Origin: Legionella steelei
GTDB lineage: Bacteria; Pseudomonadota; Gammaproteobacteria; Legionellales; Legionellaceae
Length of the DNA stretch: 64,000 nt
NCBI RefSeq assembly: GCF_001468005.1
Contig: NZ_LNYY01000019.1
Location: 714,445 to 778,444, forward strand
Direction: 5' to 3'
This document shows positions 1 through 8,824 of the stretch, piece after piece. The notes beneath the pieces were generated by a model, which ran no database searches, was not told the DNA's origin, and was given only the letters and a program-made list of their open reading frames with translations. Position 1 is the stretch's first letter; each line of letters opens with the position of its first letter. The position numbers were made by a program, and so were the translations under genes.

Positions 1-203
1 AACGATAAAAATCCCGGTGCATGTTGCTTTTTCATCAAGTTCTCCCATGTTTTTATTGCATATTATTTTTTTCACAAGGCACTTTCATATTTCATCGATG
101 TCCGCAAATTCATTTTGTTTAAATTTAACTCCATATTTTGTAATTATGATCATATAATCCACTAAATCAACTTAACGCATCAAAAGTTTCCGGAGTGGTT
201 GTA

Positions 204-1346
204 ATGAAATCAAAAACGTTTTTTAACCATGTACCTAAACGTGAGCACGTAGGTCATAAGCATCAAAATGAATATTCTAGAAGAGTATTAGACTTTGTTT
301 TAAAAGAAAAGTGGCATACTGAAATAACCTCTTCAATTCCAAAATACGTTCAAAACTTCAAAAAAATGTACTCAACGAAGTTTGATACATTTCCCAAAAT
401 TGCGGAATCAATAGAAAAACAGAATAAGGGACGATTTATTTACAGAGGCATGAGCCTTAGGGAGTTAGTAGATGTCCTAAGTCATACAAAATTCATATGC
501 GCACCCAAGCAAAAACAAGACCACTATGATATTGCTGAGCACGTTGTAGCGAATAATACATCAAGATTTCTCTCTTTAACGCCATCATTAATCCTTGGTA
601 GTCGATACGCCAGTATAAGCAGCATAATTCCCAGTAATGGGGCAATAATGCAAACCAATCTACCACCCTTTTTTATTGATCCTAAAGAGCTGCTAGGCAC
701 GCATCCAGAGTTATATCAGCGCTACCATCAACGTAAAGAAAATGATGAACGCGCAACTGACACCGCGAATTTTCAAGGAGTATCCGATGTGATGGAAACA
801 ACCTCAGGAAACTCAGAAATCACAATGATTAGGAATTTTGGCAAAACTTATGTCGGATTAGGAATGCACGATGTAAAATCAATTCATTTATTAACCGTTC
901 CCGGTCAAATATTGTGGCAATGGACAAGCATAAAAACGCCTTTACATGAAATTACCTTTGAAAATCCAGAGTATAAGCCTAGAGTTTGTGTGATTAAAAC
1001 TGGCTTTGTAGCCCATGATAATTATCTTAAAGATGAGTTTGATTTAGTTAACAAAAGAAATAGAGGTATGGGGCTCATTCCTCCTGAAGGTAGAGTGATT
1101 ACATTGCATGAAGCAAAAAAAATAGCAGAATCAGGTTTATTGGAGCAAATTAACAAGGCATACGAGAGTGAGGATACCTATGTTTTTTCACATGTTCCAA
1201 CATACATTCCAATTAATGATATAGACGCAATTATGGAATATATAAATCAAACCATTAGATCATTGCCTAACCTCAAAAAAATAATGCAAGGGCCTACAAT
1301 AGAAGAAATCCCAGACTCAGAACCAGAAAGACCTAAAACAGTATAA
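204..1346 (+). CDS. Putative ADP-ribosyltransferase-fold protein, candidate secreted effector
   Basis: I do not recognise the family by name. The protein (380 aa from ATG 204) has a layout like R-S-E ADP-ribosyltransferases: a YRG motif near residue 81, a 'RFLSLTPS' Ser/Thr strand near residues 121-128 followed by YA, and a 'GNSEIT' Glu near residue 205. There is no signal peptide or membrane segment. The last 20 residues are hydrophilic with several Glu (TIEEIPDSEPE), as in many Dot/Icm substrates. The frame is open from GTG 195, but GGAG at 192-195 lies 8 nt before ATG 204, so 204 is the better start. It is a single-gene unit followed by a strong terminator. The ART assignment is inference from motif order; the catalytic residues need structural confirmation. 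Confidence 0.6.
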   Translation: MKSKTFFNHVPKREHVGHKHQNEYSRRVLDFVLKEKWHTEITSSIPKYVQNFKKMYSTKFDTFPKIAESIEKQNKGRFIYRGMSLRELVDVLSHTKFICAPKQKQDHYDIAEHVVANNTSRFLSLTPSLILGSRYASISSIIPSNGAIMQTNLPPFFIDPKELLGTHPELYQRYHQRKENDERATDTANFQGVSDVMETTSGNSEITMIRNFGKTYVGLGMHDVKSIHLLTVPGQILWQWTSIKTPLHEITFENPEYKPRVCVIKTGFVAHDNYLKDEFDLVNKRNRGMGLIPPEGRVITLHEAKKIAESGLLEQINKAYESEDTYVFSHVPTYIPINDIDAIMEYINQTIRSLPNLKKIMQGPTIEEIPDSEPERPKTV

Positions 1347-1395
1347 ATTACATCGATAAAAATCAGACTGTCAATTTATTGACATGGTAAATGCA

Positions 1396-1433
1396 GGCGA
1401 TTTGGTACAGCAGCTATCAAATCGCCCTTTTTT
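1396..1433 (+). terminator. Rho-independent terminator, probably bidirectional
   Basis: A perfect 9-bp stem, GGCGATTTG (1396-1404) with CAAATCGCC (1418-1426), encloses a 13-nt loop and is followed by CTTTTTT. It lies 50 nt after the stop of the ART-like gene. The T run overlaps the stop region of the convergent small membrane gene. Confidence 0.85.
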
Positions 1434-1629
1434 AGTGATGACCTTTTCTAATGCGCTTATACCAACCTTTTAACTCAGGCCAAAATGCAATAATGAAGAT
1501 TATAAGGGTAAACAAAATCACTGAAATGACCATTTGCACAATAGGAAACTTCAGCTCATCATGTGCAACAAACCAACTTGTAATCGATCCTGAGACCACA
1601 AAAAGTAATCTTAAAAGCCAAAAAAACAT
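1432..1629 (-). CDS. Small inner-membrane protein of unknown function
   Basis: The 65-residue product starts with a hydrophobic segment (about residues 1-20), has a short polar loop (HDELKFP), a second strong transmembrane helix (about residues 30-50), and a basic tail ending RIRKGHH. An upstream in-frame GTG at 1638 overlaps the GGAG of the ribosome site; that GGAG sits 8 nt before ATG 1629, which is therefore preferred. The opposite-strand frame here lacks a start context and looks like a shadow. The protein resembles the small two-helix membrane proteins common in Legionella, but no function can be assigned. Confidence 0.6.
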   Translation of the reverse strand: MFFWLLRLLFVVSGSITSWFVAHDELKFPIVQMVISVILFTLIIFIIAFWPELKGWYKRIRKGHH

Positions 1630-1746
1630 AAATAACACTCCAGATAATTTATGTGCTTACATGCTATTTGAGTATGGTTAAAATTAAGCCTGAAATAGAC
1701 TACGTCCATGACCGGAACTGTTCACCAGATTTTCTTAATTCCATTA

Positions 1747-3129
1747 TTATTTTCTGCGTACGTACAATAAAGCCATAACACATGAAGCTTTGCGCGATAA
1801 CTCATCACTACCGCGACTAGTAAGGATAATAGGCACATGAGCTCCTAATACTATTCCCGCCGCTTCAATACCGGATAAATAAGTCATTTGCTTGTAAAGC
1901 ATATTACCCGACTCAACATCAGGAACAACCAAAATATCCGCATTACCAGCAACTGGAGAACAAATACCCTTTTCACGCGCTGACTCCATGGATACAGCAT
2001 TATCAAATGCCAAAGGGCCATCTAAAACTCCACCAGTTATCTGTCCACGCTCAGCCATTTTACACAAAGCGGTTGCATCGAGAGTCGATGGAATTTTTTC
2101 ATTTACAGTTTCAACTGCAGAAAGAATAGCAACATTAGGAGTACCTAGTTTAAGCGCATGGAATAAATCAATGGCATTTTGCACAATGTCACATTTTTCT
2201 TTTAAATTAGGAAAAAGATTAATTGCTGCGTCAGTTAAAAAAATTGGCTTTGGATATCCAGGTACATCCAAAGCGAATACATGACTCATCCGACGCCCTG
2301 TTCGCAAGCCATTTTCTTTAACAACAACAGGCTTCATCAGCTCCTCAGTATGAATTTTCCCCTTCATAATCGCTTCAACTTTTTTTGTTGCAGCGAGTTT
2401 CACTGCTATTTCAGCGGCTTCGTTGCTGTGTTCTGTAGCAATAAGTTCATACGCAGAAATATCAACTAAGGCCTCCTTTGCGGCATCAAGAATTTTTTGT
2501 TTCGGTCCAACAAGAATAGGAGTAATTAAACCTTCTTCAGCAGAGGCAACAGCACCTTTTAGAGACAGCACATCAACTGGATGCACTACTGCAGTTTTAA
2601 GGGGTTTTAAGGAGTTTTTTGCTGTAATTAAGTGCTGATACCAATGTTCTTGCTTCGGCTTCAACTCTACTTCAGGAAGTTCAACACGTTTCCTTCTCAC
2701 CTTTGCTGTTGGGGCGATAACCGTTGCAAGGCCACTAATGACCGTTTTTCCTAACTGATTCACACACTTACAATCAAGTTCAACAATGTGTTGTTCGGGT
2801 ATTTTATTGACTACTACAAGTGTAACGGTGACTGTATCACCTAAAGCAACTGGATGTTCAAACTTTAAAGTTTGATCTAAATAAATAGTTCCAGGACCAG
2901 GCAGCTCTGTTCCTAGGACTGTAGATAAAAGAGACGCACCCCACATCCCATGAGCAATGATTTTATGAAACATATCATTTTGAGCATACTCTGCATCAAC
3001 ATGTGCGGGATTTACATCTCCAGACATAACCGCAAAAAGCTCAATGTCTTCCTTGGTTAATGTTCGTATTAAACTTGCTGACTCACCGATTGCTAATTCA
3101 TCAAAGACATGATTTTCAATATAACTCAT
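1747..3129 (-). CDS. Bifunctional MaoC-type enoyl-CoA hydratase / phosphate acetyl- or butyryltransferase
   Basis: This 460-residue fusion has an N-terminal MaoC hot-dog domain (about residues 10-140) with the hydratase signature SGDVNPAH, including the Asp38 and His43 positions expected of the catalytic pair. A phosphate acetyl/butyryltransferase domain (about 165-455) follows, with the conserved 'GVLDGPLAFDNA' and 'VVPDVESGN' stretches. The hydratase acts on enoyl- or hydroxyacyl-CoA, and the second domain exchanges CoA for phosphate to give acyl-phosphate. No acetate or butyrate kinase gene lies beside it here. It is transcribed divergently from the alcohol dehydrogenase, with about 150 bp between the two genes. 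The start has AGG about 7 nt upstream. Acyl-chain preference cannot be read from sequence. Confidence 0.9.
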   Translation of the reverse strand: MSYIENHVFDELAIGESASLIRTLTKEDIELFAVMSGDVNPAHVDAEYAQNDMFHKIIAHGMWGASLLSTVLGTELPGPGTIYLDQTLKFEHPVALGDTVTVTLVVVNKIPEQHIVELDCKCVNQLGKTVISGLATVIAPTAKVRRKRVELPEVELKPKQEHWYQHLITAKNSLKPLKTAVVHPVDVLSLKGAVASAEEGLITPILVGPKQKILDAAKEALVDISAYELIATEHSNEAAEIAVKLAATKKVEAIMKGKIHTEELMKPVVVKENGLRTGRRMSHVFALDVPGYPKPIFLTDAAINLFPNLKEKCDIVQNAIDLFHALKLGTPNVAILSAVETVNEKIPSTLDATALCKMAERGQITGGVLDGPLAFDNAVSMESAREKGICSPVAGNADILVVPDVESGNMLYKQMTYLSGIEAAGIVLGAHVPIILTSRGSDELSRKASCVMALLYVRRK

Positions 3130-3283
3130 TTGTATGCCTATTATTATAAAGGTTTATGTAAATCTGCCAAAATAAGTTTGATATACAAATGTAATTTGTC
3201 AAGCAAAATAGTTTTCGCTATTTAGTCTACAGTTTAATAAATACCCATCATTATGTAACGTAAAACATTTAGGAATAATGATT

Positions 3284-4270
3284 ATGATGCATGCTATGGT
3301 TTTGGAAAAGCCAGGACACAAACTAATCTACAAACAGGTAAAAAAGCCAACTCCTAAAGAAGAAGAAGTACTCATCAAAGTACATGCCTGTGGTATTTGT
3401 CGAACCGATTTACATGTTGTAGACGGGGAATTAAAAAATCCCACGCTTCCACTGATTCCAGGTCACCAAATTGTTGGTACCATCGAAAAAATCGGCTCTT
3501 CAGTCCCCCATTTTGAGATCGGCCAACGAATTGGAGTTCCTTGGTTAGGCGGAAGTTGTGGGACGTGCTCATTTTGCTTGTCTGGGCGCGAAAATCTTTG
3601 TGATAACGCTCGTTTTACTGGCTATCAAATAGACGGTGGATTCGCAGAGTATTGTGTTGCGAACCACCGGTTTTGCTTTCCCATACCCGATGGATATTCT
3701 GATTATCAAGCTGCACCACTCTTTTGCGCCGGGTTAATTGGCTATCGTGCTTTATTAAAAACCAATAATGCCGAGCACTTAGGATTATATGGTTTTGGCG
3801 CTGCAGCGCATATTCTTATTCAAGTAGCACAAAAGCAAAAACGAAAAGTATATGCTTTCACTAGCCCCGGCGACACCCATGCTCAGGAGTTTGCTTATAA
3901 GCTAGGAGCTACATGGGCTGGAGACTCAGATAAATCGCCACCACATCTTCTTGATGCTGCAATCATTTTTGCACCTGTTGGCACGCTTGTCCCACTTGCA
4001 CTTCGCAATACAACAAAAGGTGGTATTGTTGTTTGTGCAGGAATCCACATGAGTGACATCCCCAGTTTTCCTTATAATATTCTCTGGGGTGAACGAACTC
4101 TTTGCTCTGTTGCCAACCTCACGCGCAAAGATGGAGAAGATTTTTTATCATTAGCACCAAATGTACCCGTTAAAACAGAAACTCATACTTATCCATTGAC
4201 CGAAGTCAATCAGGCGCTTGAGGATCTTCGTCATGGAAGGTTTACAGGTGCTGCAGTTATCACTATCTAA
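3284..4270 (+). CDS. Zinc-dependent alcohol dehydrogenase family protein
   Basis: This is a medium-chain dehydrogenase/reductase of about 328 residues. The N-terminal GroES-like domain carries the catalytic zinc site (CGICRTDLH and the GH of GHQIVG) and a structural zinc loop (GSCGTCSFCLSGRENLC, four Cys). The nucleotide-binding domain has 'GLYGFGAAAH'. It should oxidise alcohols or reduce aldehydes with NAD(P). Four ATGs occur close together (3278, 3284, 3287, 3296); AGGA at 3271-3274 fits 3284 or 3287 best. It is a single-gene unit divergent from the MaoC-PTB gene. The first glycine-rich motif (GFGAAAH) is less canonical than GxGxxG. The substrate is unknown. Confidence 0.9.
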   Translation: MMHAMVLEKPGHKLIYKQVKKPTPKEEEVLIKVHACGICRTDLHVVDGELKNPTLPLIPGHQIVGTIEKIGSSVPHFEIGQRIGVPWLGGSCGTCSFCLSGRENLCDNARFTGYQIDGGFAEYCVANHRFCFPIPDGYSDYQAAPLFCAGLIGYRALLKTNNAEHLGLYGFGAAAHILIQVAQKQKRKVYAFTSPGDTHAQEFAYKLGATWAGDSDKSPPHLLDAAIIFAPVGTLVPLALRNTTKGGIVVCAGIHMSDIPSFPYNILWGERTLCSVANLTRKDGEDFLSLAPNVPVKTETHTYPLTEVNQALEDLRHGRFTGAAVITI

Positions 4271-4298
4271 AGTCTGAGTAACCAAATCTGTGGTATAT

Positions 4299-4340
4299 CC
4301 CCTCCCCTAACCCACTCCCCAAAGGGACGCAGGAGAGGGC
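4299..4340. repeat. Imperfect inverted repeat rich in CCCTCCCC / GGAGAGGG
   Basis: Shortly after the alcohol dehydrogenase stop, a C-rich arm (CCCCTCCCCT) and a G-rich arm (AGGAGAGGGC) flank a short spacer. This resembles the CCCTCTCC-type dispersed palindromes of many gammaproteobacteria. It may act as a terminator or mRNA end stabiliser. It is followed by a degenerate 'CCTGGGTTCCGCTAACG' remnant of another repeat at about 4375-4401. Confidence 0.45.
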
Positions 4341-4516
4341 ATTAAATAATTTTCCGTAATCAGGAGTCAATACAAGCCCTGGGTTCCGCTAACGTCGCAC
4401 TCATGTTACAAAAACGAGACAACTTTTTATTGTTAATGCCTCTTGATTTGGTGCATGAGATTTGGGAGTATCGGCATATGACATCTGTGCCATTTTATTT
4501 ATCAAAGGGAATTATT

Positions 4517-5284
4517 ATGTTTCAACAAGCAATAGTACGTACACCATCACCCAACCTAATTCATGGCTTAACATCAACTACAGAATTAGGTCGTCCAGAT
4601 TATTTCAAAGCCCTTGAGCAACATCAAAATTACATTAAAGCATTATCCAGCTGTGGTGTGGAAGTTACTGTCCTACCTGCTACAAACGATTTCCCTGATT
4701 CATGTTTTGTCGAAGATCCAGCCCTTCTTACAGATAAAGTTGCAATTCTGACTCGACCAGGAGCTCTATCAAGACAAGGCGAAGTTGATTTAATTGAACC
4801 ATGCATTCAATCTTTTTATAAAGGACGCACCTATAGAATAGAAGCCCCAGGAACGTTAGAAGCGGGGGATGTCATGCAAGTAGAGGATGTTTTTTACATA
4901 GGAATTTCACAGCGCACCAATCTTGATGGCGCGCAACAATTGACTTCAATATTGGCACAATTTGGCTATAAAAGTACGTTAATCGAACTTAAAAAATTCC
5001 TTCATTTAAAAACAGGCATTTCCTATCTTGGGAATGGTCACGTGCTAGTCAATGGTGAATTAGTGAATCATCCTGCCTTGATGTCATTGAAACAATTAAT
5101 TGTTGATGATAACGAAGCTTATGCAGCAAATTGTATTAGGGTGAATAATGCAGTCATTATGCCTCAAGGTTTTCACCACACCACAGAAATGGTACGTAAT
5201 TCAGGTTGTGACGTCATTTCTGTGGATGTAAGTGAATTTCGTAAAATTGATGGTGGTTTAAGCTGTTTATCATTGAGATTTTAA
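4517..5284 (+). CDS. ddaH: Dimethylargininase (NG,NG-dimethylarginine dimethylaminohydrolase)
   Basis: The 255-residue product hydrolyses methylated arginines to citrulline plus (di)methylamine, and belongs to the guanidino-modifying enzyme superfamily. Catalytic residues fall where expected: Asp67 in DSCFVEDPA, Glu115 in GTLEAGD, His163 in LHLKTG, and the nucleophile Cys250 in GGLSCLS near the C-terminus. An open frame extends upstream to 4403, but AAAGGGA at 4504-4510 lies 6 nt before ATG 4517, and family alignment also begins at MFQQAIVRTPS. The stop codon shares its last base with the start of the permease gene, so the two are translationally coupled. Arginine deiminase is a less likely alternative given the size and motifs. 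Confidence 0.93.
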   Translation: MFQQAIVRTPSPNLIHGLTSTTELGRPDYFKALEQHQNYIKALSSCGVEVTVLPATNDFPDSCFVEDPALLTDKVAILTRPGALSRQGEVDLIEPCIQSFYKGRTYRIEAPGTLEAGDVMQVEDVFYIGISQRTNLDGAQQLTSILAQFGYKSTLIELKKFLHLKTGISYLGNGHVLVNGELVNHPALMSLKQLIVDDNEAYAANCIRVNNAVIMPQGFHHTTEMVRNSGCDVISVDVSEFRKIDGGLSCLSLRF

Positions 5285-6630
5285 TGAATAAAAAGCTAAC
5301 TGTTTTTAGTTTAACATTGATGACCGTTGGTTCAGTTGATAGCATACGCAATTTACCTGCTGCGGCATTAGTTGGCACAGATATTTTCTGGTATTTTGGA
5401 CTGGCGTTATGCTTCTTTTTGCTGCCCAGCGCAATTATTGCAGGATGGTTTTCTTCTCAGTCTCATGAGGGAATCTACGGATGGGTCAAAAAAAGTCTAG
5501 GTCCAAAAGCAGGCTTTATCGCCATTTGGTTCCAATGGATGCAAAACATCCTTATTTATCCCACATTTTTCAGCTTTATCGCGGGAACACTTTTATATTG
5601 TATCAATCCGAATTTCATTGAGAATAAAGTACTTCTTTTTATCCTAATCAATCTTTTTATTTGGTGTTTGACTTGGGTTAACATAAAAGGCATTTACTTG
5701 TCTCATCGGGTGACTGTTTTTTGCTCCATCTTTGGATTATTGCTTCCATTTATCTTAATTTTGGCTATAGGGACTATTTGGATGATCTTTTATCCTCAAT
5801 CCCTAAACCATATTTCCCCATCCAATCAGGATTCATGGGCATCTCTAACCGCGATTATTCTTTCTTTTTGTGGGATTGAGATTGCTGGTGTTTATACCCA
5901 GGAAAGTAAGCCAGGCGCTTTACCTGTTGCCATTGTGCTTTCAGTAATTATTATTTTTGTTACGATGCTCTTTGGTTCACTGACTTTAGCATTCATCCTT
6001 TCTCCAAAACAATTGAATCTTATTGGTGGCATTCCCGAACTATTTCAAGTATTTTTTACGCAAATTCAATTTGCTAACCTAAGCTTGGTTGTCAATATTT
6101 TAATTGTTTTGGGCTGTATTGGTTGCGCTAATAATTGGCTTATCTCTCCACTGAAAGGCCTTTTGTTTGCGAGCAATGATCTCCACCATTCAGCACATCA
6201 ATCCCCTTCCAAATTCTTGCTGATCCAAGCATGTGGCGTGTCGTTTATAAGCACCCTTTTTTTATTATTTCCAAGCATTAACGCCTCATACTGGTTTATG
6301 ATTACTTTAGCAACGCAAATGTATTTATTCATGTATGCGTTTATGTTTGCAGGGGCAATACGATTAGCATGGCAAGAAAAAAAACGCTTTTATTGGTTAA
6401 TTACCACATGCTCTATTTTTGGATTCATAGGTATTACCATTTCTCTTGTAGTTAGTTTTACACCACCTAGTTCATTAAAATATGGATCGTTATTACGCTA
6501 TGATTTATTGATTATTGCATGTTTGTTACTCATTGGTTTTTCATCTATTTTATGGAAAAAAGTGCTAAAAGGATCCGCAAACAATACACAGCAATTTGGG
6601 CTATTGATAGATCAACAACCTCAAGATTAA
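5284..6630 (+). CDS. APC-superfamily amino-acid permease/antiporter (GadC/YjeM-like)
   Basis: This is a 448-residue integral membrane protein with about 12 hydrophobic helices. It starts with the APC signature in 'LTLMTVGSVDSIRNLPAAAL' and has a helix-3 region rich in Trp (IWFQWMQN), as in glutamate:GABA antiporter-type permeases. The start codon overlaps the ddaH stop by one base (TAATG), which implies coupled synthesis. Imported methylarginine, or exchange of arginine-type substrate for citrulline, would fit the partner enzyme, but this is inference from operon structure. The C-terminal about 20 residues are polar and cytoplasmic. Confidence 0.85.
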   Translation: MNKKLTVFSLTLMTVGSVDSIRNLPAAALVGTDIFWYFGLALCFFLLPSAIIAGWFSSQSHEGIYGWVKKSLGPKAGFIAIWFQWMQNILIYPTFFSFIAGTLLYCINPNFIENKVLLFILINLFIWCLTWVNIKGIYLSHRVTVFCSIFGLLLPFILILAIGTIWMIFYPQSLNHISPSNQDSWASLTAIILSFCGIEIAGVYTQESKPGALPVAIVLSVIIIFVTMLFGSLTLAFILSPKQLNLIGGIPELFQVFFTQIQFANLSLVVNILIVLGCIGCANNWLISPLKGLLFASNDLHHSAHQSPSKFLLIQACGVSFISTLFLLFPSINASYWFMITLATQMYLFMYAFMFAGAIRLAWQEKKRFYWLITTCSIFGFIGITISLVVSFTPPSSLKYGSLLRYDLLIIACLLLIGFSSILWKKVLKGSANNTQQFGLLIDQQPQD

Positions 6631-6727
6631 CATATTGATTTATCTGTTTATTAGGAAACTAGCTACTTTACTTTAAACCTTAAAAAGTTTATAATTTGAA
6701 CAGATGTTTAATATTGGAGTCTCTTCC

Positions 6728-8500
6728 GTGCCTACTACTTCATTGCCCACCCGATCTGTACCAATGACTTTAAGTGAAAGTCAACTAGAACGATTGTTTG
6801 CATCCATAGAACGAAATGGCAATCCTCATACCGCACAAACAGATTCTTATTTAGCAATTCAGCTTCTTTCTCGTTTTGGACTACAGAATGCGAAACAAGT
6901 AGCTGAGTTTCTTAAAACAGCTGGTGGTAACGAAACCATCAACATGATAGTTCAAGAGCTTGTGAAAGAAGAGGCACAAATTCAATATATCAGAGAGCAA
7001 ACCGCAGAAGAAATGCTCAAGCAAGAAGGCTTGCTTCTTCGCCTTCTTGCATTCATTGCAAAAGATAAAGAGCTTGCGAAACACGTCAATCAAATTATTC
7101 AACAACAAATCGATCAAAAACTTAAAGAAACAAAAACTGTTGAAGGAAGTAGTGCTAACTCTATTGCGATACAAATCTTGGACGCTAATATTCGAGCCTA
7201 TAGCAACGTACTTAACGCTCTTAATGAAGAACAAGAAGCTCTGGAAGAAGAATTAGAGGAAATAGAAGAAGCGCTGAATGCTCTTGAAGAAGAAGCCTTA
7301 TTAATGGAAGAAGAGCATGCCCATATGACTGACCATTTGGATGCGCTTAATGCGTTTCTTCAAGCACCCCTGTTCAACAATCAACCAATTACTCAATTTG
7401 CTAGTTATTCAAGCCAACAAATAGCTTCTTTAAGTGCACAACTTGCAGCGCTTAGAGCGCAACATACTGCACAGGTTGTCCCCTCAATTGATGTCAGTAG
7501 GGCACAAACCATTGAATCACCTATCGACAGAAAAATTCGCATGCTGCAAGAGCGACTTGACTTTTATCAAAATCAATTTGCACAACCTCCACATAGTCAT
7601 GAACAAGTAGTTCAACGATTAATCGATCAGGTACGTGCTCGATTAGCCGAAATGCAACATCACGATGAAATGCAAGTGCCTCTGATGTCCCGTCAACGTG
7701 AATTGGATGGATTAAGATTACAAGAACGTGGATTCCTGCAAGCACAGCAGTTTTTGAAAAAAGAAAAAATTCTCCTTAATGCCCATTTGGAACCTGTTAA
7801 TGATTTTAATCAGGCTTACTTAATTATTGATCCGAGTCATAAAGCACGTTATCAAAAACACGGTGATTCCTATGTCGTTCTTTCTGAGGGCCTTGATCCA
7901 CAGCGTTTGAGCGAAGATGACTGGTTGCAAGCAAAACTAAACTATGAGCGCGCAAAAGCCGATGTTTGTTGTGTTAATGCAGATTACCATGCGAGAAGAC
8001 AGCAACGATTTGACTCACTGAATCAACGTATGGAACCTCTTCAACTTAAGAAAAACAATTTCATTGATCGTCTTGATCAAGTTAAGGCAAATAAGGTTGA
8101 GATACTTCATGCATTATCCAGTGCTAAAGCACAACGTGCGTTACTAAACCAACCTCGTGAGGAAGTTACGCCTTTGGCAATGTCTCCCAGACCAACTCCC
8201 AAAGCAACGCCTAAACCCGCTCCCAAATGCAGCTACTCACTGATGATGCGCAATTTAGAGTGCTTGGTACCAACCCATGCACCTGCGCCACGCCCTACAG
8301 ACATTAGAAATGTGAGAGATGTACTTGAAGCAGTGGTTTCACCTGCTCGAAAAAATGAATTGGATGAACTCATCAATGAAGTCAGACCTGGTGAAATTAT
8401 GCAGCCAGAAGTGAGACTTGGTTGGCTCTATAGAATCAAAAAACTCATACCGGATATCCCTGTACCCGAGTTGGACTCTCAATTAAAATTTAAAAAATAA
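6728..8500 (+). CDS. Large coiled-coil protein, candidate Dot/Icm substrate
   Basis: The product has about 590 residues and no signal peptide or membrane helix. Long heptad-like segments dominate, notably a Glu-rich stretch (LEEELEEIEEALNALEEE) near residue 180 and Gln/Arg-rich helices at about 300-470. A Pro-rich linker (PRPTPKATPKPAPK) then joins a small C-terminal domain of about 90 residues. ATG 6704 opens the frame, but GGAG at 6716-6719 stands 8 nt before GTG 6728, which I prefer. I do not recognise the family. Size, coiled coils and monocistronic context are typical of Legionella effectors, but the C-terminus (DSQLKFKK) is basic rather than Glu-rich, so secretion is uncertain. Confidence 0.6.
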   Translation: MPTTSLPTRSVPMTLSESQLERLFASIERNGNPHTAQTDSYLAIQLLSRFGLQNAKQVAEFLKTAGGNETINMIVQELVKEEAQIQYIREQTAEEMLKQEGLLLRLLAFIAKDKELAKHVNQIIQQQIDQKLKETKTVEGSSANSIAIQILDANIRAYSNVLNALNEEQEALEEELEEIEEALNALEEEALLMEEEHAHMTDHLDALNAFLQAPLFNNQPITQFASYSSQQIASLSAQLAALRAQHTAQVVPSIDVSRAQTIESPIDRKIRMLQERLDFYQNQFAQPPHSHEQVVQRLIDQVRARLAEMQHHDEMQVPLMSRQRELDGLRLQERGFLQAQQFLKKEKILLNAHLEPVNDFNQAYLIIDPSHKARYQKHGDSYVVLSEGLDPQRLSEDDWLQAKLNYERAKADVCCVNADYHARRQQRFDSLNQRMEPLQLKKNNFIDRLDQVKANKVEILHALSSAKAQRALLNQPREEVTPLAMSPRPTPKATPKPAPKCSYSLMMRNLECLVPTHAPAPRPTDIRNVRDVLEAVVSPARKNELDELINEVRPGEIMQPEVRLGWLYRIKKLIPDIPVPELDSQLKFKK

Positions 8501-8504
8501 CAAT

Positions 8505-8526
8505 ACACTCACGTACTCGTGAGTGT
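8505..8526 (+). terminator. Perfect 9-bp hairpin just after the coiled-coil gene
   Basis: ACACTCACG (8505-8513) pairs exactly with CGTGAGTGT (8518-8526) across a 4-nt loop, 4 nt after the stop codon. There is no T run downstream, so it may protect the mRNA 3' end or assist Rho rather than act as a classic terminator. Confidence 0.45.
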
Positions 8527-8540
8527 CATAGAAGATAAGT

Positions 8541-8568
8541 GTAGGCGGGGTGTAGCAGCCCAGTCTAC
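8541..8568. repeat. Short copy of GTAGGCTGGGCTG-type palindromic element
   Basis: GTAGGCGGGG and CAGCCCAGTCTAC form an imperfect hairpin that matches the ends of the elements at 10227-10321 and 43288-43435, here without the spacer. The 8500-8909 gap thus holds, in order, a hairpin, this element, a promoter and a leader peptide region. Confidence 0.5.
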
Positions 8569-8639
8569 GTTTGTCACGAAATGCTAAGGCAATGAGGCAG
8601 TAGAAATGAGCACAGAGCCTAATTCTTTTGATAATCTAT

Positions 8640-8669
8640 TTGACAAGATCGAATACAAATTGGTACCAT
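8640..8669 (+). promoter_or_regulatory. Probable sigma-70 promoter for the Val-leader/MFS transcript
   Basis: A consensus -35 box TTGACA (8640-8645) is followed 18 nt later by TACCAT (8664-8669), a 4/6 match to the -10 box. Transcription would start near 8676, about 30 nt before the leader peptide ATG. Confidence 0.5.
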
Positions 8670-8707
8670 CAAAAAATAAATAATTTATTCCACACTCTGT
8701 AATATAT

Positions 8708-8824
8708 ATGAACAAAAACGCGCATCATCAATGTTCTTTAAGCAACTCTTTTGGGTTGGTGCGTGCTATTGCTTCTGTCGCGTCTGTGGTGGTGGTCGTC
8801 GTGGTCTTTCTCTCCTCACCCTAG
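8708..8824 (+). CDS. Valine-rich leader peptide (attenuator leader)
   Basis: The frame ATG 8708 to TAG 8822-8824 encodes 38 residues with seven consecutive Val codons (GTG/GTC) at positions 27-33, further Val at 18 and 24, and scattered Leu and Ile. It ends 84 nt before the MFS transporter start. This is the organisation of the ilv/leu-type leader peptides, where ribosome stalling at scarce valyl-tRNA controls the downstream gene. The stop codon lies inside one arm of an alternative RNA pairing (8819-8826 with 8850-8857). The main weakness is the absence of a clear Shine-Dalgarno before ATG 8708. An overlapping frame from ATG 8731 is also open but has no ribosome site and no biased codon run. 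Confidence 0.65.
   Translation: MNKNAHHQCSLSNSFGLVRAIASVASVVVVVVVFLSSP

Noticed and set aside
1451-1681. Plus-strand frame of 76 codons opposite the small membrane gene
   Set aside because: No ribosome site and no plausible protein character; the minus-strand frame has GGAG with correct spacing and clear membrane helices.
3129-3284. TTGACA on the minus strand as promoter of the MaoC-PTB gene
   Set aside because: No -10 box at 16-18 nt could be found, so it is not listed as a feature.
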